Below are positions 29,101 through 38,079 of a stretch of 64,000 nucleotides of DNA, piece after piece (positions within the stretch are counted from its first letter, which is position 1; every line of letters begins with the position of its first letter). A model generated the notes under the pieces. That model had not been told where the DNA came from. It saw only the letters and a program-made list of their open reading frames with translations, and did not search any database. Where the stretch lies: contig JALQCR010000005.1 in NCBI GenBank assembly GCA_023336205.1, positions 124,001-188,000 of the forward strand, read 5' to 3'. This stretch comes from Pseudanabaena sp. Salubria-1 (GTDB lineage: Bacteria; Cyanobacteriota; Cyanobacteriia; Pseudanabaenales; Pseudanabaenaceae). Made by a program: the position numbers and the translations under genes.

Positions 29101-31882
29101 AATTTTCTCCTTCAAACAATACTCTTAGCGGAACTATACCTGTATTTCCTCGTTGTCCAATCTCATTGATTACTGATAATGCTTGCTCTTGAACTAATTT
29201 AAAGGCTTGGGGCAGACCTTCAGTTGGGTGGTTAGCAGACTCAAGTTTTTCGCGCAAATCATTAGCAGCATTAGGATTACGTTCGGCAAATTCTATTGCT
29301 TCATAGCGAATTGGTTGACCATGATCTTGGATATCTTCGAGCAGATATAGTTGTCCGATCGCTAATTGTTTTAATTCATCAATAATTGCTTCACGGACAA
29401 TATCGTAATAGTGAGTACGCTCAATGCCGTTTGATATTGAGGCTGCGTTCTCTCGGCTGTCAGAAAATATGACTAGCTTGCGAGATTCCCTATCTTCAGG
29501 TAGTTGATAGAATAGCTCTTTTGAGAATAATTGGCTTAATCTAGAAAAACCAGTACGAAATCCTCTAATTGATGATAAACGAGATGTACGCTTGCTATAG
29601 TCAGTTCCACAACAAGGGCAAATAGATGGTTGCGCTGGCATAAAATCTTGATTTTCTTCTGGTGTTTTTGGCAAATGATAAACATAGCCTTTTACCCACT
29701 GGTCATCAGTTTTATAGGAATTAGGATCTCCCAATGTAACGCGACCACTGTAAATATCTAATGAAGCCATATCCCATCTAGCATTTTCTGAAGTGCTACC
29801 AAGTTTCGATCTCTGTGTCCAGCCTTTTTTGCTAAATTCTTTGTCATAAATATCTCTAGAAGCCCAAAATAGAGCATATTCGCGATAAGTTCTACGCTCC
29901 AAGAAACTACTAGCTTGTCGATCAGGAATACTCTCAATATCTGGATCAGTTGGTAAAAGTTCCCATCCCTCATTATTTTCTAGTTTTAGTCTTTTGCCGC
30001 CCCAAAATACTGTGCCGCATTGTTCACAGTAAAGCATCTCCAAAACGCGGTATTTGTCATAGAGAATAGGAGGATTATCTACAAAAAGCTTACCTACGGG
30101 TCTGTCTTTACTCTTATCTCCTTCCTCACACCCATAATTTGGTTTAGTGCAAGCCCAAAGCCCTTCAATATTTCTAAAAAACCAGTGCAGTCTAAAAGAT
30201 GGTAACGAGGTATTTGTACTAACACCACGAGTAATCAGTAATCCTCTTAATGCTTTTATTAATTCAAGGTCACTTTCTTTCGTGTTTGAACTTAAACTTC
30301 CGAAGATTTTTTTTGCGAAATCAGCGATCGCCACAGCACGAGTTTTTTGATCAATCTCACAAGCCTTGATCATCCTAGAGCCAATAGCAAGGCTTTCAGA
30401 CTCCATAATCTGCTGACATTGATTGTATATATCGGTTTGCTGCAAAGCCTCTATATTGCTGTTCTCATCTAGAGATTGAGCTAAATCAATAAATGGCTGG
30501 CTATCAATCAATTCTCCTATCTCAAAACTAGGAATTGGCTCAGACTTACCTTCTATAATCTGCTCAGATCCCCATTCTGTACCGAAAAACTGATTTAGAA
30601 ATCCTAAACTCTCTGGATCGTTCGGTTCTAGAGAAGCACTAGAGGCAAGAATTCTGAGCTTAGGATGTCCAGGATAAAGTCCCAAGCGCTCTAGCAATAG
30701 TCGCAACAGATAAGCAACTTCTGTCCCTGTCGTACCCCTATATAAGTGCAGTTCATCAACAATCAAATGAAAGATACTATCTTCTTTCTCTAACCATGCC
30801 TTAGTTTTATCAAAAATATTCTTATCCACATCTCGCATCAACATAATGCTGAGCATGGAATAGTTGGTAATCAAAATGTCTGGCGGAGCATCCTGCATAT
30901 CCCAACGACAGCGCATTTCTGAGCCATCCAAACGAGGAAAGAAAAATTGTACTTCCTTGGCTAATTCTTTAGCTTTCTGTGTTGCTTTCTCAATACTGTA
31001 GCCTTGCTGTAAAAACTTCTCACGCTCATCATTCTCAATTTTTTGAGAGTATAAATTAGCAGCATCAACAGATAATTGCATCTGCTTCATGTCCTTTAGA
31101 AGTTCTTTAATTTTGTCGCCATTGGGATTACCATTTTGTGTCTGCTCACGTCCAGCTACAGGCGTGACCCCGTTATAGCGACCAAAATAAATCCTGTTAC
31201 CTTTTCTGTTTTTACTAAACCACTCCCTCGCTTCATCAGAATCCAACGCACGACGCAACCGCGTAAGCTGATCTTCAACTAAGGCATTCATCGGATATAA
31301 AATCAAAGCTCGTACCGCAGCATCACGGGTTTCATGTACTCTTTGTGAAACTCGATAAGAACGCTTAAAATGTTTCTTTTCTGGCTTACATTCTTTTTGC
31401 CAATCCTCATTTTTCCACCAATCGTTTAGACGAGGATGTTCACTATTGGGTGCTTGCCAGTTTCTTGATTCTTTAGCAAGATAAGCAAATAATGGCAATA
31501 GAAAAGATTCAGTTTTCCCAGAACCAGTACCCGCCGTTACGACCACATTTTGCCCTGCTAATGCTTGACTCAGCATCGTGACTTGATGGCTGTAAAGTTC
31601 ATATTTACCAACTAGTCCACAGACAGCAAGACTTTTGAAATCTTGCAGAGCCGATTCATCCAATTTTGGGACATCAGCAATCTGAATATTATCAATAGAC
31701 TTACCAGATTTTAGATAGCGTGGCAGAGGCTCAATCCAAGGCTCTTGATAAAATGCACCAGCTTCTCGCAATAGCCTTTCTCGCTCTTGCTCAATTTCAG
31801 GAAACTGAGTACCAAAAGCCGTCTTGACATATAAAATCAAGCTGTCACGAATTTTTTCAAAAGCACCAATGGGATCTTGCAT
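26117..31882 (-). CDS. Giant DEAD/DEAH-type helicase with DUF1998-like C-terminus (DruE-like)
   Basis: The 1921-residue protein has Walker A TAGTGSGKTES near residues 115-125, a DEAH-box variant VDELHLYRG near 375, motif III ASSASLEP near 413, and helicase C motifs TTMEVGIDIGS plus QQRAGRAGRRGQ near 1230-1270. Several Cys clusters follow the zinc-ribbon pattern (CEQCGTVFWGG, CPCCGTDYS, CKSCG with CTNC, CQRCQC with CPNC), and the C-terminus has CDSSCYDCLQQYRNMNYHG of the DUF1998 type. Size and layout resemble the COG1205/DUF1998 helicases of Druantia (DruE) and related defence systems. It is the last gene of a three-gene operon, 15 bp after the middle gene. It is intact. Which named system, if any, it belongs to is unresolved. 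Confidence 0.85.
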   Translation of the reverse strand: MQDPIGAFEKIRDSLILYVKTAFGTQFPEIEQERERLLREAGAFYQEPWIEPLPRYLKSGKSIDNIQIADVPKLDESALQDFKSLAVCGLVGKYELYSHQVTMLSQALAGQNVVVTAGTGSGKTESFLLPLFAYLAKESRNWQAPNSEHPRLNDWWKNEDWQKECKPEKKHFKRSYRVSQRVHETRDAAVRALILYPMNALVEDQLTRLRRALDSDEAREWFSKNRKGNRIYFGRYNGVTPVAGREQTQNGNPNGDKIKELLKDMKQMQLSVDAANLYSQKIENDEREKFLQQGYSIEKATQKAKELAKEVQFFFPRLDGSEMRCRWDMQDAPPDILITNYSMLSIMLMRDVDKNIFDKTKAWLEKEDSIFHLIVDELHLYRGTTGTEVAYLLRLLLERLGLYPGHPKLRILASSASLEPNDPESLGFLNQFFGTEWGSEQIIEGKSEPIPSFEIGELIDSQPFIDLAQSLDENSNIEALQQTDIYNQCQQIMESESLAIGSRMIKACEIDQKTRAVAIADFAKKIFGSLSSNTKESDLELIKALRGLLITRGVSTNTSLPSFRLHWFFRNIEGLWACTKPNYGCEEGDKSKDRPVGKLFVDNPPILYDKYRVLEMLYCEQCGTVFWGGKRLKLENNEGWELLPTDPDIESIPDRQASSFLERRTYREYALFWASRDIYDKEFSKKGWTQRSKLGSTSENARWDMASLDIYSGRVTLGDPNSYKTDDQWVKGYVYHLPKTPEENQDFMPAQPSICPCCGTDYSKRTSRLSSIRGFRTGFSRLSQLFSKELFYQLPEDRESRKLVIFSDSRENAASISNGIERTHYYDIVREAIIDELKQLAIGQLYLLEDIQDHGQPIRYEAIEFAERNPNAANDLREKLESANHPTEGLPQAFKLVQEQALSVINEIGQRGNTGIVPLRVLFEGENSTLGALIQRLARLGINPAGNDIADQDYYYDNHSHYWTDFFDFESQPLKWKDNPSQETIDKRYFLISKVQSEVCDALFSRLFYSTEGSGLGYACLNLSADMIQRLAAQCHISSDLFTDICNGCLRVIGDLYRYPKYHVEDWSSWNDAKSRLKKYVKKCIAHNQLSENQAFDALWTAICNYGNHSYLKVNPLHLWIKVSSPDSLVWQCKSCGRPHLHSAGGICTNCLSILPTEPNGTCADLYAKNYYATEAVNKRQPIRLHCEELTGQTDDQAERQRHFRNIVVNIGEQKRDFIPVVDTIDILSVTTTMEVGIDIGSLMAVVMANMPPMRFNYQQRAGRAGRRGQPFAISLTLCRGRSHDEFYYRHPEKITGDPPPVPFLSMSQVEIIQRLLAKECLRRAFKYADVYWWDSPKPPDSHGEFGTVKDWHEQDNRRQKVQDWLETSLEVTAIAKALLIGVQNVDIARLESYIRQDLFKKVTECINNLELTGDGVAERLAEGGVLPMYGMPSRVRDLYHHDPSRKQKVATIDRDLDLAITEFSPSAEKTKDKRIYTSIGFTAPLLPDKESGLRPASEQPLSSRKWMLRCQRCQCTETSESPITHTECPNCQATAEQGLRIFQWAVPLAFRTSLNAGVDAKAEYDILISGAGSVAESEPQDFNVVSNTNTQIAFSESGRVFRVNDNRGNLFKGAVGRSSFGHGDKMLSYQWIDERFQNKANGVKFAKTGETEAIAIVAPKTTGVLRIQPVKVPEGLCLDPITQGSAIKAAFYSAAFIVRSVTAQELDIDPEELDVSGLRQVDLNGAKVGELVISDRLANGSGFTDWLAKHWEEILKEQILNSKNSFAAAIMSNEHRQKCDSSCYDCLQQYRNMNYHGLLDWRLGLSLLRVLANDNFSGGLDGKFDTPDLEGWLQTASNLRDTFCSSFSSCSPQQFGELVGFTLGDMKVIVVHPLWDLYKPVDLLADAVAVAKVEDPSQVVRYLDTFNLLRRPSWCYQSLS

Positions 31883-32583
31883 AGATGATCTCTACTGTTA
31901 GATATCTAAAGATTGAATGATAAGGTTTTGATTGAGTTTACTGGCGGTCATTTCAGCAACTTGGGATGGAATTTCGTGAAATATCCTAAAATCTCTAATT
32001 TTTGGCAATAATTTTGCTAAAGAGTCTATTTTATCCATATATTCTGGCACATACCCAGAGCAAAGAGTTAAAGCTCTTTCTATCAAGTATGGTAATTTTG
32101 CCCCAATAGGTACAATCATCATATACTTGCGTTTATCATAAATCAGAACATTTAAGTGGATCGCGCTTAAAACCGCATAACGTCCCCAATCACGATCTAT
32201 TTCTGTACTCTGACCATCTCGCCAAAAATAATAAGTTTGGGTATTACGTTTTAGATTTTTATACTGGCTAAGACGAATATTCGTTTCCGTGTCTTGATAA
32301 GAATCGAACTGCAAAGAATTGGTGTTAAATGTTTGACGTTGCCAATTGATTTCAGGAGCATCAGACCATTTGCGTGTGGATAGGTAATCCTGAAGGCTGC
32401 CAGAGAAATTTAATATTTCCCAAGCGGCGGGATTTTCTTTAAAGTGAATCTTGAGAGAGGTTGCAATTTTTCTTAACTCTTCAACATCTTCTACTTGAAC
32501 AGTAATCCGTCTTGGTATTAATGACAGAGCCTCATCTGGCTGAATTTCGACATTAATATGCTTGCCCAAAGCATTACAAACAT

Positions 32584-33670
32584 CGCCAATTCAAGGATGA
32601 AATGCAACGGGTTCTGATGAAGCAAAGAATACTTCGTAAGGAGTACGATAGTCAAGTGATTTTCTGGGTCTGTGATTGATCAAATTCACTGCCTTCTGAA
32701 AGTCCTCTTCTTTCACGATTTTAAAGTTTGTACTTTTGGGATAGAACTCTCTAATTAATCCATTGGTGTGTTCATTCAATCCACGTTCCCATGAATGATA
32801 TGGATTCGCAAAGAAGGTCTCTAGTTTCAATCTTTCAGATAGCTTCTCATGCCCACAGAATTCTCTTCCATTATCAAAGGTCATTGTCTTTCGAGATGTT
32901 GATTCTATAGGCTCAAATAGATTGAATGTCACTCTGTTTATCTCATCCATCGTCTTGTTCTTAGCTAGTCCAGCAAGTAAATACTTCGATGCTTTATCAA
33001 CATGCGTAACTACGATACCTGTGTGGTTGCACCCGATTACCGTATCACTTTCCCAATGTCCAATCTCTGTTTTTAAATCTGCAATCTTCGGTCGATTCTC
33101 TATCCCTACCCTATTGGGAATGCCACCTCGCTTCTGATGGCGACCTTTGCGCCTTCGTTGCTTTTGCTTCTGCCTCAGATATTGTTGATATATTCCCATC
33201 TCTTGATGGTTTGCATAGATCATCAGATAAATCGTCTCATAGCTGATTTTACCTAGCCCCTCCCTTTCCATTCTCCCTGCTAGTTGCTCTGGGCTGTGGT
33301 GTTGCTCTAACCGTTGTTTGACTTCGGCGATCGTCTCAGCACTGATGCTCTGAAATCTTACCTTTGCTTGTTTCCGTCTTGCTTTCATCAGGGCAACCGC
33401 AGTATCTGGCAAATAGCCAATCTGTCGCTCGTCTGTATTGCGCGATAACTCTCTTGAAATCGTACTTTTGTTTCGCTTCAAGCGACGACCTATCTCTGAT
33501 ACAGATAATTGCTCAATTACTCTTAGTTTATACAGTTCACTTCTTTCTGTGGTGGTAAGATGGACAAAGCTCATGAGGGTATCCTAATTATTGTGATTAA
33601 TATCAGAATATCCTTATGAGTCCCTTTACGCAAAGATCTCTAGGTGTTGCATTTCATCCTTGAATTGGCG
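32584..33670 (-). mobile_element. IS30-family insertion sequence (1087 bp)
   Basis: Terminal inverted repeats are perfect over 25 bp, beginning CGCCAATTCAAGGATGAAAT. The flanking 3 bp repeat CAT at 32581-32583 and 33671-33673 fits IS30-family target duplication. One transposase gene fills it. Confidence 0.93.
32591..33574 (-). CDS. IS30-family transposase
   Basis: The 327-residue protein has the IS30 N-terminal helix-turn-helix (LSVSEIGRRLKRNKSTISRELSRN) and the catalytic core with the DDE residues in WESDTVIG, MTFDNGREFCGHE and the Glu-bearing ANPYHSWERGLNEHTNGLIREFYPK stretch. The frame is intact and the gene lies wholly inside the element. Confidence 0.95.
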   Translation of the reverse strand: MSFVHLTTTERSELYKLRVIEQLSVSEIGRRLKRNKSTISRELSRNTDERQIGYLPDTAVALMKARRKQAKVRFQSISAETIAEVKQRLEQHHSPEQLAGRMEREGLGKISYETIYLMIYANHQEMGIYQQYLRQKQKQRRRKGRHQKRGGIPNRVGIENRPKIADLKTEIGHWESDTVIGCNHTGIVVTHVDKASKYLLAGLAKNKTMDEINRVTFNLFEPIESTSRKTMTFDNGREFCGHEKLSERLKLETFFANPYHSWERGLNEHTNGLIREFYPKSTNFKIVKEEDFQKAVNLINHRPRKSLDYRTPYEVFFASSEPVAFHP

Positions 33671-33975
33671 CATCTTTGATTTGTTCAAGGGTTTGAGGAG
33701 ATCGCGCACCTGCTAAAACTGCTTGTGGAAAACCACCACAGGGCAACCTCACCAATGTAGGAGGAGATACATAAACTCTATTACTTGTGAAATCAAAATC
33801 ACAATGTCCTAAAGACTCAAGCGATCGCACCACTTCCAGTCTTGTATTTTTAATGCCCTGTTTTTCTGGGTCACTAACATTGGCGATCAATGTATATAGA
33901 GAGCTAAAAGCCGATTTAAAAGCAGTCCAACTCATTTCCTGCTTGGCTGACAAAACATAAAGCAATCTATCGCTA

Positions 33976-35970
33976 TTAAACACGCTCTGCCTCCTTCTCA
34001 AATCTTTTCCATAAGCTTCGTAAATCAGGGTGAGTAGGTAGATAAACTGTTTTACGTTCTCCCCAAAGCAATTTTTTCCAATCCTTCAATCTTTTCCTAT
34101 CTTTACAGTTTATTGAAATAGGCTCAGATTCAGCTAAATTGCCACCACAGAAAAAGACTTGACTACGACGACCTTTTGAAATAATCCAAACAGGTGTCCA
34201 ATCTTCAGGTATTGAGCTTGAAATTTGACCAGTTTTTCTACCCACAAAGACAACTCTTTGTTTGCCTTGAATAGGGAGCAAAGTGTTGAAGTTAAAACTA
34301 GGACAATCAAAGTCTTTGACCAACGCGCCAGCAAAGCCACTCGTGCCATCACTATCCTTTAATCTGTTTCCAAAACGATCAAACTTTTGGTCAATAATTT
34401 CTAACTGCCAAGAAATATTGTCTACTAAATGTAAAAACCGTCTCTTGATAATAGTTTCATCGCTTCTGACATCAATCACCAATTCCATCTCTGATGAATC
34501 CATAGGTAGTTCATAAACACCTGATCCATCCAACAACCTGTCATTGCAATATACTTGAATAGAACTATTCCAACCCTGTATAAATACCTTTGGTGGGGCA
34601 AACTTAAAGAATTTGTTACCTTGATCAATCCGAATCCCTCCTGAAAGCTCAAGGCGCAATGTGGTCGGAAAAGCCAATACAGGATATTCAGATTTAAGTT
34701 CATCTCTATAGGCGATCGCGACTTTGAAGAAATGCCATCTATCAGGTAAGCCATGAGCGATCGGCAATTTTTCAAAACTTTGACAGCTAGACTCTCCCCA
34801 TTGCGTAAGCAGTTCTAAACAGTTTTCATGGGCAGCTACATAAAATGCTTGCTGAGTAGGAAGTTGACGCACCTCAACTAATCCTGATAATCCCTGACTC
34901 AGACCTTCGACGAATACTCGTATCGGAGATGCTGGCAATCTAAAGCACCATTTCGAGTCAGGCGATCGCATTTGTAGATCTTGACCCCAATCAAATTTTG
35001 ATGCATCTAGTCTTTGTCCATTCATGGTTGTAAGTGGTGAAGACCAACCCATACCTTGTTCGTAGCACAAAAAAGAATGACGAGCATCTAAATTCAACAA
35101 CAGGTCATCTTCAGAAAACTCATGCTTGGTAATGCAGCGCAAGGTAAAAGTAGTGAGTCTTGCAACGCGATCAACACTACAGCATAATCTTAAAAATCCA
35201 TATACTCGACTTCCATCAATTGATGATACTTCAGCCGTTCCGTCCCAATTACTTAACTCTTCATCAATAATTATTTCGAGCAAAGCTTGACGTAATTCAT
35301 CTGTGCTGATTGTTTCTCGTAATAATCTTAGCGTTTGGCTTCGTAGATCCTTTCGTCCATGTTTGATTAATAGAGATGCCATTTCATCTCCTGATGGTAG
35401 ATTTGTCGGATCTAAATAAGCAGATGCAAAAATAGAGGGAAGTAATCGACGTTCTTCTTCACTTAAAAGCGTTTGTGCCAGAGGCAGTCCAATATGTTTC
35501 TGTTTGCCAATACTTCTGCAAATAAATATTCCCAGTTCACCAGATTTCTCCTGATTTGCCCAACGTTCTAGGTCTTGCCATAATTGCCAGATTTCGCTGA
35601 AATCAGGATATGTACCTGTAGCGATAGGCTCATTCAATAGTTTTCTCAATCTTGGGTAGTATGACTTAGGATCAAAATCTCCTTCAATACCAGCAGCAAG
35701 GACAAATAATGCTAGATAGCCAATGTAAGAGGGATACAGACCAATCTTTTGCCTCATGCTCCATAGTGCATCCTTACAAATCCCTTCAGATTTCTGCTTA
35801 AGCCTAAAACCAGTCTTAACTGCGTCGATAAAATCTACAAACCCCTTTCCTTTATCTTGCCCCAAATCGCTTATTAGCTCTTGTGTAACGTACAGATAAA
35901 CATTTTTTCCAGCCATATCACGATGGAAAAAATGAGCAGCAATTAGATCATTCCAGTCTTTATATTTCAT
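33976..35970 (-). CDS. First gene of the helicase operon, 664 residues, function unknown
   Basis: I recognise no catalytic domain. The N-terminus begins WNDLIAAHFFHRDMAGK and VYLYVTQELISDLGQ, then an alpha-helical region (about 40-230) with repeated Leu and charged residues. The C-terminal half is beta-rich and carries two or more Ig-like or carbohydrate-like sheets (LELSGGIRIDQGNKFFKF, QIQVYCNDRLLDGSGVYEL-like). There is no signal peptide or membrane helix. It overlaps the next gene by 26 bp, so translation may be coupled. By position it should be a partner of the helicase, perhaps for target recognition or DNA loading; that is inference. Length and gene order recall accessory proteins in Druantia-like loci, but I could not match it. 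Confidence 0.7.
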   Translation of the reverse strand: MKYKDWNDLIAAHFFHRDMAGKNVYLYVTQELISDLGQDKGKGFVDFIDAVKTGFRLKQKSEGICKDALWSMRQKIGLYPSYIGYLALFVLAAGIEGDFDPKSYYPRLRKLLNEPIATGTYPDFSEIWQLWQDLERWANQEKSGELGIFICRSIGKQKHIGLPLAQTLLSEEERRLLPSIFASAYLDPTNLPSGDEMASLLIKHGRKDLRSQTLRLLRETISTDELRQALLEIIIDEELSNWDGTAEVSSIDGSRVYGFLRLCCSVDRVARLTTFTLRCITKHEFSEDDLLLNLDARHSFLCYEQGMGWSSPLTTMNGQRLDASKFDWGQDLQMRSPDSKWCFRLPASPIRVFVEGLSQGLSGLVEVRQLPTQQAFYVAAHENCLELLTQWGESSCQSFEKLPIAHGLPDRWHFFKVAIAYRDELKSEYPVLAFPTTLRLELSGGIRIDQGNKFFKFAPPKVFIQGWNSSIQVYCNDRLLDGSGVYELPMDSSEMELVIDVRSDETIIKRRFLHLVDNISWQLEIIDQKFDRFGNRLKDSDGTSGFAGALVKDFDCPSFNFNTLLPIQGKQRVVFVGRKTGQISSSIPEDWTPVWIISKGRRSQVFFCGGNLAESEPISINCKDRKRLKDWKKLLWGERKTVYLPTHPDLRSLWKRFEKEAERV

Positions 35971-36312
35971 GTAAGAAAGCCATTACCCCCTATAGCAGAT
36001 CGATAAATCAGTTTGTTTTTGTGTTTAGTGTTTCGCGTAAATAAGCTTTATAACTAGATAGACAGAAAAATAGAATTTATGTATCTATACTGATTTTATG
36101 ATAAATACCTTAAATATTCAAACAAAAAACCTATTAACATTCATTGAATTCAGGTTTTCTTGAATTGGCGAAGTGTTGCCACACTTTTGTGAATTACTAT
36201 AAGTAGCTAAGCCTAATTAATTGCACATCAAAAGCCGTAAAGTTGCGCCCCTGAGGGGTGCAACTTTACGGCTTTTAGTAATTTATTTTGCACAAGCACT
36301 TATTTTTGGAAA
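35971..36312. repeat. Promoter gap with partial family A and complete family B repeats
   Basis: Upstream of the helicase operon. A single hairpin of family A (AGTGTTGCCACACTT) is at about 36166-36205 and an inverted family B repeat with the GTAAAGTTGCGCCCC hairpin is at 36205-36304. About 36001-36150 is AT-rich and is the likely promoter zone; no specific site was recognised. Confidence 0.6.
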
Positions 36313-36409
36313 TTAGAACTCCAATTTCTTCTCGATCATTCTGAGCAATTCTGATTCTTCAGGGGTGATGACACCATCTAATATGGCGAATTTCTGGCAT
36401 TGGACAAAC

Positions 36410-36543
36410 GGCTCATCTGGGTTTGAGGGGTAAATGGTACAGTGTCGATACAATTATTGGCGACATGGTAGGGCTGTAACTGTTGCTCCGAGAGGATTCT
36501 GATTACTATTAGCTGTGCTTATCCCCATGAACCCAGAAGAGCC
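36410..36543 (+). mobile_element. 134 bp MITE derived from the ISL3 type 1 element, copy 1
   Basis: Its 8 bp target duplication GGACAAAC is at 36402-36409 and 36544-36551. The ends GGCTCATCTGGGTTTGAGGGG and CCCCATGAACCCAGAAGAGC (inverted) match the termini of the ISL3 elements at 59286 and 60698. There is no ORF. A copy of the same length is at 47279-47412 in reverse orientation. Confidence 0.9.
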
Positions 36544-37019
36544 GGACAAACAAAGATAATGCAAACTCTGGTTTGATATCTCTTAATAAAATATCAAGAG
36601 GAATCGGTGAATCTATATGATTTGAGATCGCATTGATCGATTCTGATTTGAGATTGGCTGACCTCAAATCAGTTAAAATATTTTCCTTACTTCTACCCTG
36701 ATTTCCTGCCAAGATCACATGGACAAGAATTTGATCAATGATTTCTTCCTGTGGAATTGCACTTTTTAAGATTTCTTCGCTATCTTTTTGAATAGCTTCT
36801 AACTGCTCCTCAAAGTTGGCGGGGTTGAGCTTTGCTTCATAAAACGCGCAACTAGCTTGCCCCAATGTATAAAGCATGACCGCATTGGAACTTACGGCAA
36901 TAACTGAGCCTGCAATCGGAATGTTCCTGAGCATTCCTAATCCTGCTTTGATCGCCATTTTGTCACCAAAAGCTAATCCAAATACTGCGACAATCTCACC
37001 TTTCCTTGTCGGATCTTTA

Positions 37020-38079
37020 CAGCAAATACCGATCAAACCCGCCACAAAAGGAGCTAACTAAAAGGGTCGAAGCAGAGCCCACAATGATGAAACCAATTAA
37101 GAGCATCTTCATCAGTAATAGAATTAATAGCCATAGTAATTGCGTCGTCAAGAGCCGAAATTGTGCGAGCTTTAGCCGAGCGAATAATCTCTTTTAATTT
37201 TGACCAACATAACTCGATTGGCGATAAATCAGGAGAATAGGGAGGGATGAACTTAACCTGAGCACCAACGGATTCAATTAGGGTTTTAGCCATTGCAGCG
37301 TAATGTACAGGCAAATTATCCATAGCGACAATTGCCCCAACCCATAACCGAGGCAATAGTATTTTCTCAATGAAAACCAAAAAACTGGCGGTGTTGAGAC
37401 TACCAGCAAAAGTCATCGCAGCAATCAACCCTTCATCACTCATGGCTCCAATTAAAGTGATGTTTCTACCTTTGTTACCTGGACGGTCATCATATACCCT
37501 ACATCCTCCTTGACATCTACCATAAAGCCTCGTCATCGCTAGATTTAGCCCTGTCTCGTCAATGAATACAAGGTTTTTGACATCTATCGTATCTAGCCAA
37601 CGACGAAACTCATAACGCAATTTTTTCACTCTTTCTGTCGCTTGTTCGCTGGCTACTAAAGTTTTTTTTTACGCCCTAATTCTAAGCGCTTAAGCGTACG
37701 ACTCAATCCTGATACGCTCACTTCTATTGTCTTTGTTTCATGTAGTTTTTCTTTGATCTCTCTGAGATATATGTCATTTTGCGCTTCAACAATTGTCTTT
37801 ACTAATTCTTCATCTTTGCCTTTGATTTTCGACCGCCGATCTCCTCCTTGGGGTTTTGCTGCTATTTCATTTGTTTCTCGATACCGACGCAAAAAATCTC
37901 GAACAAATGACAAGCTTACTTTAAATCGTTTAGCTATGCCTCTCTGCGTATTTTCTTTGTTTTCCCAAGCACTTAATATCTTTTTTCGTAAATCTAGCGA
38001 ATATGCTGCCATATGTAATCTTTCCTTGATAATACTTTTAGCTTATTAGACTTGTGGCGGGTTTGATCGGTATTTGCTG
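37020..38079 (-). mobile_element. IS630-family insertion sequence (1060 bp)
   Basis: Terminal inverted repeats of about 28 bp begin CAGCAAATACCGATCAAACC on both ends. The flanking dinucleotide TA at 37018-37019 and 38080-38081 is the signature target of IS630/Tc1-mariner. The transposase is encoded in two overlapping frames. Confidence 0.93.
37054..38012 (-). CDS. IS630 transposase, two frames joined at an A9 slippery run
   Basis: The upstream frame (38012-37656, 118 residues) is the helix-turn-helix part (GIAKRFKVSLSFVRDFLRRYRE). The downstream frame (37629-37054, 191 residues) is the DDE part (NLVFIDETGLNLAMTRLYGR, VAMDNLPVHYA, FIPPYSPDLSPIELCWSKLKE). The first ends GRKKKL at a run of nine A residues (37662-37670 as T on the plus strand). 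IS630 elements commonly use frameshifting at such a site to make the full enzyme, so this may be programmed rather than damage. Confidence 0.85.

Larger units (their letters stand above)
31898..34001 (-). pseudogene. Middle gene of the helicase operon, interrupted by IS30 element
   Basis: The ORF starts at 34001 (MRRRQSVFNSDRLLYVLS), runs to 33674, is cut by IS30 at 32584-33670, and resumes at 32580 to 31898. Removing the IS and one copy of the CAT duplication joins LEQIKD to VCNALGKHINVEIQ in frame and gives 337 residues (1014 bp). No known domain was recognised. The C-terminal half has a mixed strand-helix pattern (NTQTYYFWRDGQ, YMMIVPIGAKLPYLIE). The start overlaps the end of the 664-residue gene by 26 bp, and the stop lies 15 bp before the helicase, so the three were one transcription unit. 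Codon use looks ordinary for this genome. Confidence 0.75.

Noticed and set aside
36141..36166. TTGAATTGGCG near 36161 matching the IS30 end
   Set aside because: Only 11 bp match and no other IS30 sequence follows; it is next to a family A hairpin that contains GAATT, so chance is enough.
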